Part shown: positions 16,501 to 22,476 of the stretch, piece after piece | Position numbering within the stretch: the first letter of the stretch is position 1 | How the letters are laid out: each line of letters begins with the position of its first letter | Assembly (NCBI GenBank): GCA_016793115.1 | Contig: JAEUIN010000402.1 | Location: forward strand, 1-32,868 | DNA length: 32,868 nucleotides | From: Planctomycetaceae bacterium | Lineage (GTDB): Bacteria > Planctomycetota > Planctomycetia > Pirellulales > PNKZ01 | Direction: 5' to 3' | Translations under genes and position numbers: made by a program | Notes under the pieces: model-generated | What the model was told of the DNA's origin: nothing | What the model saw: the letters and a program-made list of their open reading frames with translations, nothing else | The model's database searches: none

Positions 16501-18881
16501 TCGGCGGCATACGAGCCGACTCCGCGGACGACGCCTAAGATGCGATCACCCGCTGCGCGCGCATCGGCTAACCTCTTGAGCACGACGACGGCGGCGGCTT
16601 CGGCGGGAACATACCCTTCATCGGGGCGCTCAGGATCGGATCCGAGAAGCATTCCGCGGAGAAGCAGCGCCTCGTATGCGGCGATTCCCATCGAGCGCTG
16701 CGCTCCGGCGCAGAAGACCGAGTCGACGCGGCCGGTGAGAAGTTGATCGCAGGCGAGCGCGAGGGCCGCGGTCGACGAACAGTCGCTCGCATCGACGGCG
16801 AGAGCGCCCCCCATGAGATCGAACGTTTTCGTGAGCCGTGAGGCGAGGGTGCTGCTCGTAAAACTGCCGGTCTCGTCGCGCAAGGCCGGGTAGCGTCTTA
16901 AGATCGCCGCTTGAAATTCATTGAGCAACGCCTCGATTTCGGCGGGCGTCAGTCGTCGCAGCGCCGCCGCGCGGCCGAGTTCCGCACGCAGTTCCGCCAA
17001 CCGCAGGCCGACATGCAGCTCGTTGCCGAAATCGCCGCCGAACACGGTGCCGATGACGACGGACGTGCGCCGGCGATCTCCAAGCGCGGCCTCGCCCCCC
17101 GCTTCGGCCAAGGCCTGCTCCGCCGCATCGAGAAGCATAAACTGCAGCGGGTTCGCGGTTTCGATTTGCTTGGGAGGAATCTTGCGCTTGCGCCAGTCGA
17201 AGGCGTATTCGCGCACGAACCCGCCCAGCGCGGTCGAGATCAACGGTCGCCCGCGCCGGCCGTGTCGACAAGCAAGCTCGACGTCCCAGCGATCGGATGT
17301 GACGATTGTTTTGGGATCGCGGCCAGAGCGGCGGAGTTCCCGAAACTCGGCGATGTTTCGGGCGCCAGGCGCGACGAGTCCGCGCCCCACGATCGCCACG
17401 GCGTCGGCCGACGGGGGTGTGGAAAGTGGTTCAATTCGCGTCGCCGGGAATTCGGCCTCGGGTCGGCCGGGAAGGTATTCCTCGACGATCGCGTGTACGT
17501 TCAGTCCACCGATGCCGAACGCATTGACGGCCGCGCGACGCGGTGTGCCTTCGGCCGGTTGCGGCCAAGGCTGCGGCGTTCGTACGACGTCGAACGGAAG
17601 CTTGTTCCAATCGACATTTCGATTAAGCTCCCGAATGTTAATCGACGGCGGCAGCACCCGATGCCGCAACGCGAGAATGATTTTGAGCAGGCCTGCGAGG
17701 CCGGCCGTCTCCAGGGTGTGGCCGATGTTCGATTTCACGCTGCCGATTGGAATGCGGCGCGAGAGGCCGGACCGCTCGCGAAAGAAATCGGCGACGGCGG
17801 TGAGTTCTGTCGCATCGCCGACTTGCGTGCTCGTGGCGTGCATCTCGACATACTGCACGGTCGCCGGATCTAAATCGGCCGGATAGGCACGGCGGACGGC
17901 TTCGAGTTGTCCTTCGCGGCGCGGCGCCCACAGGCTGCGGCCGCGGCCGTCGGATGAGACTCCTAGGCCGCGAACGACGGCGTGAATCGTGTCGCCGTCG
18001 GCCTTCGCTCGCCGGAGCGGCTTGATAATTAGCGCCACATAGCCTTCGCTGCCGATCAGGCCGTCGGCGGCGTCGTCGAAGGGGCGCGTTCCCGAAGCGC
18101 TGCACGATTGGGCTTGCGAAAACAAGATGAGGCTATCCGTTTTGGCATACGACGCCCCGCAGACGACGGCCGCGCCGATCTCGCCGCGCTCCAGCGCCAG
18201 AGCCGCGGCCTGTAGAGCGGAAAGCGAGGAGGCGCAAGCCGCATCGATAACGTGCCGCGGACCGTCGAAGCCGAACGCGCGGGCCACTATCGAGGCGGCG
18301 CAATTGGCTTCGTAGCGCGGGCCGCCGTCGGCGCGAAGAATCGGCTTCTTCGCCGATAAGGACTCAAGCGTTTTGTTAAGGAGTTCGGCTTGATCGTCAT
18401 TTGAAAGAGCGTCAAACGTCGAACAACTGCGCAGCTCGGCGACGACTTCTTCTAATTGTGCGGCGAAAGCGTTCTCGCCGCTCGCGGCACTGCCGCCGGA
18501 GTGTCCGACATAAATGCCGATCTGGCCGAGGTTGTGGCGATGAGGTTTCAAACCGGCGTGGCGCAACGCGAAGCCGACGGTTTCACAGAGTATTTGGTGG
18601 CAGGGGTCGGCGTCGTCGAAGATGTGCGGCGCGAGGGCGCGAATTTCCGGATCGATCGGACGTGCGGAGACGAGCCCGCCGAGCGACGAGTACGTCTTGC
18701 CGATTTCGCCGCGGCGCGCGTCGAAATAGACGTCGCGGTCGAGGCGATCCGGGGGAAGTTCGACGACGGCATCGCCGCCGGAGACGAGCAACCGCCAAAA
18801 ATCGTCGAGGCCGTCGCCGCCCGGAAGTCGGCAGGCCATGCCGACTACGGCCGGCACGTCGTTGCGTTCAAAGGCATTCAT
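10581..18881 (-). CDS. Iterative type I PKS/PUFA-like synthase, KS-CLF-AT-ACP-ACP-C45-KR-DH
   Basis: This 2766-aa megasynthase starts at the ATG at 18881, with GAGG 7 nt upstream and an ATGA overlap with the previous stop. Approximate domains are as follows. KS 8-430 has Cys216 (DAACASS), His348 (HATST) and His387 (NIGH). A second KS-like domain, 490-900, has DASDCSS, which puts Asp700 at the catalytic Cys position as in chain-length-factor-like domains. AT 945-1235 has FPGQGS, GHSYGE (Ser near 1036) and PYHT. Two ACPs follow at 1344-1420 and 1447-1520 (DSIKKAQ, Ser1378 and Ser1481). A C45/acyl-CoA:6-APA acyltransferase-like Ntn hydrolase spans 1570-1910 (Gly-Cys1663). The PUFA-type KR, 1950-2445, has TGGARG near 2180 and YSAAN near 2364. 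The DH, 2478-2766, has His ~2509 and Asp ~2681. There is no ER or TE. Tandem ACPs and KS-CLF resemble PUFA and heterocyst-glycolipid synthases; the internal C45 domain is unusual. It probably acts iteratively on malonyl units. Confidence 0.93.
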   Translation of the reverse strand: MNAFERNDVPAVVGMACRLPGGDGLDDFWRLLVSGGDAVVELPPDRLDRDVYFDARRGEIGKTYSSLGGLVSARPIDPEIRALAPHIFDDADPCHQILCETVGFALRHAGLKPHRHNLGQIGIYVGHSGGSAASGENAFAAQLEEVVAELRSCSTFDALSNDDQAELLNKTLESLSAKKPILRADGGPRYEANCAASIVARAFGFDGPRHVIDAACASSLSALQAAALALERGEIGAAVVCGASYAKTDSLILFSQAQSCSASGTRPFDDAADGLIGSEGYVALIIKPLRRAKADGDTIHAVVRGLGVSSDGRGRSLWAPRREGQLEAVRRAYPADLDPATVQYVEMHATSTQVGDATELTAVADFFRERSGLSRRIPIGSVKSNIGHTLETAGLAGLLKIILALRHRVLPPSINIRELNRNVDWNKLPFDVVRTPQPWPQPAEGTPRRAAVNAFGIGGLNVHAIVEEYLPGRPEAEFPATRIEPLSTPPSADAVAIVGRGLVAPGARNIAEFRELRRSGRDPKTIVTSDRWDVELACRHGRRGRPLISTALGGFVREYAFDWRKRKIPPKQIETANPLQFMLLDAAEQALAEAGGEAALGDRRRTSVVIGTVFGGDFGNELHVGLRLAELRAELGRAAALRRLTPAEIEALLNEFQAAILRRYPALRDETGSFTSSTLASRLTKTFDLMGGALAVDASDCSSTAALALACDQLLTGRVDSVFCAGAQRSMGIAAYEALLLRGMLLGSDPERPDEGYVPAEAAAVVVLKRLADARAAGDRILGVVRGVGSYAADDAAEAILGARRRAALRDCSDCGAEIVDVDYRLPALRAAQRRAIATGSNKSSPSRTSDLAAQLGHAQAAHGLLEIIDASLHFERLAAESRPIAAIEQTTLAESGLAHHVRLEPAPAVVVTESTPAETSRFTEAETPLGRPSLAAAVLAPRQRGRAVAAFPGQGSRISRRTAEFVAGNAAATALVAQADAMLTVRGLPSFGALIGRGQAVAADVRLSQLSVLVADLAYFVALRTAGVRFDWVTGHSYGEIVSLAAAEVVTLEEAIDLTLARSAAVERCGAPVSTLVAVAASPVELQPLLAEAGLKLYITHHNAPRQTVVAGPDDVVEKFLQLAERENLGCSRLEVPLPYHTPLLKSACNPFRDQLARIEFRPPSLPILSNVTNRFTAEPEELRDNLVRQLTKPVRYVELVERLVGSGAGVLVEVGPGHVLTGLHRQIALHSVATFACEESTTLNDAASAITTVLRGDAQSTFQARPQSRSAVEVIAPQLPAAHAVAAPTQTASFTGKADDRDSFDATASRKAQARARSATANAPAHPVTTSASPPSQPDRLRLADFLIDFVVEQTGYPRDVVDLDADLEADLGIDSIKKAQLFGELREFFPEIAVERSKLGAFTTLRQVAGLLDSAGGKAEWLNCGEPAAAPGGRLVAPDAADARVERFLVDFVVEQTGYPRDVVDLDADLEADLGIDSIKKAQIFGELREHYAAELPKDLKPSNFGTLRDFLNLVAASRNGSAAAQRPSVPTTSASIAVAVHSQLVTDAPPFDRTPSVGRASRSVASIEVLRVDGSRFKIGEAHGRAYAESIRAMLRRYADVDRAILPAGLDKLRPRDVESLYDADELEELAGIAAGAEVAVENILAHNVALATQTDAGCVQFAVTAACNGRMIHAVNEDSPLTLIHGAQLAGLIQLRPASGPTTFANVTVVGQTAGINGLNSAGLGVTSTKLLDRRGATFTEPTTGLLHAVLVKRILSTATDIEAACDVVREFPRLGAWSLCLSHGPSDRLCYIEYEGSELQIQCDVPRVVAANHSLLAAKQPVPRHSRERYARLAELVDAHETIDDDDARRILQDRFDRTRGAETAHPTMNTLRRVDNLVGVVMRPAAGELQILPHRAASSAQYVSAKLDVDRPHSLDRSAAASAAATLTKRFVMRAIERPHPAAPNFAALKLRGNAVVLGDNPFAAELARLVVEQGRRVLRLPTDDVDAANAALERFWVEHGPAPHLFLAGPCDADAATRFDAAQFAGRRTRGVSTPYFACRTWAQLVTAGRLNEQTTIGALTRLGGDFGFTGRVEAVESGAVNGLMKALWMEWFVQGFRGMPFKSLDVAPGTSPAAAAESLLLELANPSVSGELSYVDGKRLAVRCVRRPLPCAADAPPSPSAPRRGGVWICTGGARGITAFVARELGRRYGLRLHLIGTAPVPDVHPEHHELSDAGRRKLRESIMRTAEAEGRSPRKAWQAFEKALEIDRALREFAAAGVPATYRSCDVADRAALAAVVDHIRRDDGPIAGILHGAGFGNDARFDRKKPDEVERCFAAKVDGAAHLMELTRSDPLAHFVAFGSISGRFGANGHTDYSAANEMLAKQVDWFRRARPECRSTTFHWHAWDDFGMAVKPETRLTLELASIEFMPSREGLAHLVAELEAGLPEPEVLITSDQYAAAYQPPDADPAVAPAEPNSRGIWLGATYRLTERAVGTQLHRRTATFEKAFDPTTAPFLTDHRLQDRPLLPVVVGLEMIVAAAEASAAAPVGIVRNLTARQGVRFPDDRPRTIRATADCEGGSTRVSLAHDVVTRDGRPVESNRMSFTAECLPPTDELRAAPPIAATSDVAPWEPIAYPERPAPFYLGPALRCLKEVQIGTNSLVGRIVAESAERLAGSAESAAGWRVPCAALDAALYAVGLWAWRRLRPGTALPKSFDEIKLGRVPRLDESCTLVARPAATSATSCDSDEAVFDFTLRGDDGATIADVAGYRIAWLKQ
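14424..14831 (-). repeat. Near-identical direct repeat encoding the tandem ACP cores
   Basis: Two 99-nt units (14424-14522 and 14733-14831) encode the same 33 residues, from DFVVEQTGYP to DSIKKAQ. By eye they differ at 8 of 99 bases, all synonymous. The flanking helix III regions differ clearly, so only the core around the phosphopantetheine serine is kept the same. Recent internal duplication or gene conversion explains this. Confidence 0.85.
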
Positions 18882-20422
18882 CCGGCCACCTCGCGCGGGA
18901 CGGATGCATGCTCGAGAAGCGGAAGCGGAGGCGCGACCTGCGCAGTCACGTCGTAACGGACGGCTAAGGCGGTTGCGAGCAAGCGTAGGCTCTGTTTGAT
19001 CCGAGCCGCGTCGTCGCCGCGGACGCACTCCAGAACGAGCTTCCCGCTTCGCACCGATTGATCGACGTCGATCTCCTCCAGAACGACTTTTTGAAGCGTC
19101 GCCACGGCGAGGTACGCGCGCGGCAATTCCGGTGTTCCGTGGCCGAGCGTGACGCCGACGGCCTGATCATCGTTTGTCGTGACTTGCCATTCCCCGCCGC
19201 CGGGACCGGTGACGGTCAGGTTGAAAGCGGCGCTCCGCGCGGCGGGCGGAGCCACGGATTTCTCTGCTGCAAGTCCTTTCATAATTTCGGCGACGTCGAA
19301 TTCCGGCGGCGCAGTCCGCGGACGCGGGCGGCCGAATCCGTCCGCGATCGCGCGGCGGCAGAGCATCGTGAGCAAGGTCCTATCGACCTCAGGGCAAGGT
19401 AAATCCGCAACCGCGGCGGTGTCGGAAGCGTCGAAGAGCGGATCGTCGCGGAAATAGGTCGCGTACACGGCGAGTTTGTCGCGGAATTCGCGCTCGTCGT
19501 CGGCGGAGCGCACGCGCACTTGTTGAGCAGTTGCCGGCGGCGGAGCCGACTCCGCGATCGCGGTCGTGTAGATTTCATCCAGTTCGCGGACCGATACGGG
19601 ATGCAAATTCGTTACATGATAGATTCGACCATGCGCCGCAGGGCGTTCGATGATGGCCGTGAGGACCGCGGACACCCAATCGACGGGCACCAAGTTTTTC
19701 GTTTCCTCACCGCACAGGTTCATCTGCTCGAGGAACGGGACGCCGGCGGTCGGCAGAAACCCGTAGGCCTTGGCTAGGGCATGGCCGGCTTGCAGCGGCG
19801 CGTAGAACCCCTGATAGGTCGAGGTGTAGCCGGTTCGCGAATCGCCGACGATGATCGACGGACGATAGATCGTAACGACGCCGACCGTGTCGGAGGCGAG
19901 CGTCATCCGCTCGGCTGCGGCCTTGCTGCGCTCGTAGTCGTTTGAGAACGATTGGATTTCATCGATCCGGCGAGGCGTGATCGTGCCGCCGCTCTTCCCG
20001 CAAACATAAGCGGTAGATACGAGATGAAATTCTCGGCAAGCGAACGTCGCCGCCGCCGCGAGTAATCGCGAAGTGCCGTCGGCGTTGGTGCGGTACGGCT
20101 CGCCGGACTTCGTATTTTCGAGAAACTCCAAGCTGGCGGCCGAGTGAACGACTCCGCCGCAATGACCCCGTAGCCAAGCGGCGTCCGACGGCGCAAGACC
20201 GAGATGTTCGCAGTTAAGATCGCCTGCGAGGACGACGGGGCGGCGCAAGGCACACCCGAACTGCGTCTCCCAACGGCGTAGTTGGTGGTCGATGCGAAGG
20301 CGCGCGTCGGCACCCGGCTTCGAACGAACCAGACAGGCGACGTTGCGGCCGCTGCGGAGTAAATCGACCAGAAGATACTGGCCAAGCAAGCCCGTTGCGC
20401 CGGTGAGAAGCAGATAACTCAT
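18878..20422 (-). CDS. Thioester-reductase-like SDR with SCP2-like C-terminal domain
   Basis: This 514-aa protein is the first gene of the lipid operon. Residues 1-~340 form an extended SDR of the thioester reductase/fatty acyl reductase (NAD_binding_4) type. It has the Gly8-x2-Gly11-x2-Gly14 nucleotide motif, STAYVCG with Ser136/Thr137, and the catalytic pair Tyr163-x3-Lys167 (YERSK). Such enzymes release ACP- or CoA-bound chains as aldehyde or alcohol, which fits because the downstream synthase has no thioesterase. Residues ~395-505 look like an SCP2-type lipid-binding fold (GEWQVTTNDD, then a LGHGTPELP turn and a long amphipathic end); this is a weak inference from pattern. The ATG at 20422 lacks a Shine-Dalgarno sequence. 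The stop overlaps the synthase start as ATGA. HglB of heterocyst glycolipid synthesis is a reasonable functional analogy. Confidence 0.85.
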   Translation of the reverse strand: MSYLLLTGATGLLGQYLLVDLLRSGRNVACLVRSKPGADARLRIDHQLRRWETQFGCALRRPVVLAGDLNCEHLGLAPSDAAWLRGHCGGVVHSAASLEFLENTKSGEPYRTNADGTSRLLAAAATFACREFHLVSTAYVCGKSGGTITPRRIDEIQSFSNDYERSKAAAERMTLASDTVGVVTIYRPSIIVGDSRTGYTSTYQGFYAPLQAGHALAKAYGFLPTAGVPFLEQMNLCGEETKNLVPVDWVSAVLTAIIERPAAHGRIYHVTNLHPVSVRELDEIYTTAIAESAPPPATAQQVRVRSADDEREFRDKLAVYATYFRDDPLFDASDTAAVADLPCPEVDRTLLTMLCRRAIADGFGRPRPRTAPPEFDVAEIMKGLAAEKSVAPPAARSAAFNLTVTGPGGGEWQVTTNDDQAVGVTLGHGTPELPRAYLAVATLQKVVLEEIDVDQSVRSGKLVLECVRGDDAARIKQSLRLLATALAVRYDVTAQVAPPLPLLEHASVPREVAG

Positions 20423-20541
20423 GAAATGTCGTCGGGAAGATCAATGCCGCGCGCGGCGTAGCTTCGCAACCGATGTCGGAATGCAAGCGACGGGGCTTGA
20501 GGCCGCACCCGCCGGGGCGCCGATTCGGCGAGCGATGCCCT

Positions 20542-20570
20542 ATTACAATCCGGCCGAGGCGGATAGGCAA
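20542..20570 (-). promoter_or_regulatory. Candidate promoter of the lipid operon
   Basis: On the minus strand, TTGCCT (20565-20570) is followed after 17 nt by TGTAAT (20542-20547), matching the sigma70 consensus at 4 of 6 and 5 of 6 positions. Transcription would begin near 20535, leaving a leader of about 110 nt before the reductase ATG. It is the best-scoring pair I can find by eye on this strand. Confidence 0.45.
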
Positions 20571-20780
20571 TGAATCGCCGCAACTTTATCACCTTGTTTT
20601 CGGTGACAACGGTCGTCCGCGAGCTTCAGCGAAGTGTGCACGAGATCCGCCTGGGATTGCGCGAAGTCCGACCACTCGGCGGTGCGCCGGACGCCTTCCG
20701 GAGTTTTTTCGGTTGCGCCCAAAAATGAACGGTATGGAACAAATCGGCGGCTGGAAAGGTCAAGAGGTGCGATCGCCAAA

Positions 20781-20809
20781 TTGTGAGACTTCCGCTCGCC
20801 GGCTATTCT
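20781..20809 (+). promoter_or_regulatory. Candidate promoter of the polysaccharide locus
   Basis: TTGTGA (20781-20786) and TATTCT (20804-20809) are separated by exactly 17 nt, each a 4-5 of 6 match to sigma70 consensus. Transcription would start near 20816, about 50 nt before the ATG at 20865. Confidence 0.45.
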
Positions 20810-20864
20810 CTTATCGCAGACAGCGCTTCTGCGTTCTCGTTCGATTCGCCTTGGCTGCACTACT

Positions 20865-22217
20865 ATGGCATGGTCCGTCAGCGTCACACTGCTTACCGCG
20901 GTCTTGATTTGGAAATGGCGACGCGGCGATCCCGACGGGGCCGTCGGGCTCTCGATCGTCTATAGTTTGCTCGCGCCGACGTGGTGGGCCCTCTCGGTCG
21001 CCGGATTGCAGATCAATGTGCGAACGACTGTGGCGTGCATCGGGCTCGTCGCCTACTGCTTTCACCCGGAAGCAAAGTTTCGCCGGAGTCTGACGGCCGG
21101 CGACTACTCGATTTTGGCTCTCTTCGGAGCACACCTCGTTTCGGACTTCGTCAACGACGGCTTCTCGGTCGTGGTGCCGATCCGCGCATATGGCGAGTGG
21201 ATTATTCCGTACTTAGCGGGGCGAGTCGCCGTGCAAGGCGTTCGCGACGTGCGCAGCCTGCGATTGCACGTTTGCGTCGTCGCCGCCGTGTTGGCCGCGA
21301 CGGCGGCGATCGAAGCGTTCGGCGGAACGAACGTCGCAAGTATCGTCGCCGGTCCGCGTCCGGAAGACCGTACGCCGATGTATCAGGAACGATGGTTTTT
21401 CAAGCGCGCCGAAGGTCCGACGACGCATCCGATTTGGTTCGGGATGCTGCAGAGTTTGTTGCTGCCCTGGACGCTCTCGGCCGCGGCCGGGGCGTTGGGC
21501 GGTACGGCGCCGATATGGTGTCTGGGACTACCGCTCGTCAGCCTCGCGGGCGTGTTCTTCAGTTTGTCACGAGGCCCGATCGCCCACGTTTTACTCGCCG
21601 GATTCGCGAGCGCACTTTCGTACGTTCGGGCCCGCTACCGCGCGCTGACGCTCGCGGCGGTGTTATTGCTCGGCGGCGCGTTGAGCGTCGGCGGAATCAT
21701 GCAAGGCGCGCACTACCTTTCGCAGGGATGGCGCAATCGACAGCAAAAGGAATTGTTTGTCGAAGGTGAGATCAAAGAAATCAACGATACGACGCATCGC
21801 TGGCTGATCATCGCAGTGTATGAACCGGCGATGAAGCACGCCGGATTATTGGGCTTTGGTACGACGCTGACGAGCACGTTTCCGGTGCGGGTTCCGTTGG
21901 GAGACGTCGATCCTAAGGTCATGAAGTGGGCATGGTCGATCGACAACTCGTACATCATCATGCAATTGCGGTTCGGCCTATTCGGGCTGCTCGCCTTTCT
22001 CGCCCTAATCGTGAGTTCGGCGGCGAACGGCTTTCGTATCGCGAAGAGATTTCCTGACGATGTGCGATTATTGAGCGCGACGCTGGGGGGGGCGATGGCG
22101 GCCATGCTCCCGCTGTTTGCGGTCGAATGGATGCCGCAAGATTACGGTTTCGTTGTATTGGTAAGTGCCGGAGTCGTGAGCGGACTCACGCTGCGGGCCG
22201 CGGAACTTCGTTCGTAA
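20865..22217 (+). CDS. Wzy-like O-antigen/exopolysaccharide polymerase
   Basis: This 450-aa polytopic inner-membrane protein is hydrophobic almost throughout, with about ten likely helices starting at the N-terminus (SVTLLTAVLIWKW). A larger hydrophilic loop (~residues 285-360) contains RNRQQKELF, DTTHRWLI and VMKWAWSIDNSYI. This layout, with a conserved loop followed by DNSYI and short final helices, is that of the Wzy_C/O-antigen ligase group, which joins lipid-linked repeat units in the periplasm. The ATG at 20865 follows a plausible promoter, and no Shine-Dalgarno sequence is evident. As the first gene of the plus-strand locus next to Wzc and Wzx homologues, a polymerase role is more likely than ligase, but sequence alone cannot separate the two. 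Confidence 0.82.
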   Translation: MAWSVSVTLLTAVLIWKWRRGDPDGAVGLSIVYSLLAPTWWALSVAGLQINVRTTVACIGLVAYCFHPEAKFRRSLTAGDYSILALFGAHLVSDFVNDGFSVVVPIRAYGEWIIPYLAGRVAVQGVRDVRSLRLHVCVVAAVLAATAAIEAFGGTNVASIVAGPRPEDRTPMYQERWFFKRAEGPTTHPIWFGMLQSLLLPWTLSAAAGALGGTAPIWCLGLPLVSLAGVFFSLSRGPIAHVLLAGFASALSYVRARYRALTLAAVLLLGGALSVGGIMQGAHYLSQGWRNRQQKELFVEGEIKEINDTTHRWLIIAVYEPAMKHAGLLGFGTTLTSTFPVRVPLGDVDPKVMKWAWSIDNSYIIMQLRFGLFGLLAFLALIVSSAANGFRIAKRFPDDVRLLSATLGGAMAAMLPLFAVEWMPQDYGFVVLVSAGVVSGLTLRAAELRS

Positions 22218-22402
22218 ACTGATTAATTCGCGTTTTTTTGCGAGCACCGGTCAAGTGCTTCACTTTGGCGCACGACATCCTGTGCTTTGGGCAATTCGAG
22301 AAACAAATAGTTCGTAAATGGGCAATGGTCCGGCATTTGCGAAGTCGGGAAACCCGTTCGTCAAAATTGACAGAAACCACACCGTCGACAAACTCAGATC
22401 GG

Positions 22403-22408
22403 TATAAT
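22403..22408 (+). promoter_or_regulatory. Perfect TATAAT -10 box before the Wzc-like gene
   Basis: TATAAT lies 69 nt before the ATG at 22477 in the 259-nt gap after the polymerase gene. No good -35 box lies 16-18 nt upstream; a perfect TTGACA exists at 22367-22372 but is 30 nt away, too far for the usual promoter. The start could depend on an activator. Confidence 0.4.
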
Positions 22409-22476
22409 CCGCCCAGGTCGCCCAAGTCCAAGCATCGCATCACCTCGCCTGCCCATTCGCCTAGGGCAAAAAGATC

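Larger units (their letters stand above)
20423..20864. other. Divergent intergenic regulatory region
   Basis: This 442-nt gap separates the minus-strand lipid operon from the plus-strand polysaccharide locus. Open frames crossing it have Arg/Pro-rich, unlikely translations, so I take it as non-coding. It contains the two candidate promoters listed separately, pointing away from each other. A short TCACC/GGTGA inverted repeat with an 8-nt spacer lies near 20589-20606 and could be an operator half-site pair, though it is too short to be sure. Confidence 0.5.

Noticed and set aside
20473..20907. 144-codon plus-strand frame in the divergent intergenic region
   Set aside because: Arg/Pro-rich with no motif; it crosses the promoter and the start of the Wzy-like gene.
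22367..22408. TTGACA plus TATAAT as one sigma70 promoter for the Wzc-like gene
   Set aside because: The spacer is 30 nt, far outside 16-19 nt; only the -10 box is kept as a candidate.
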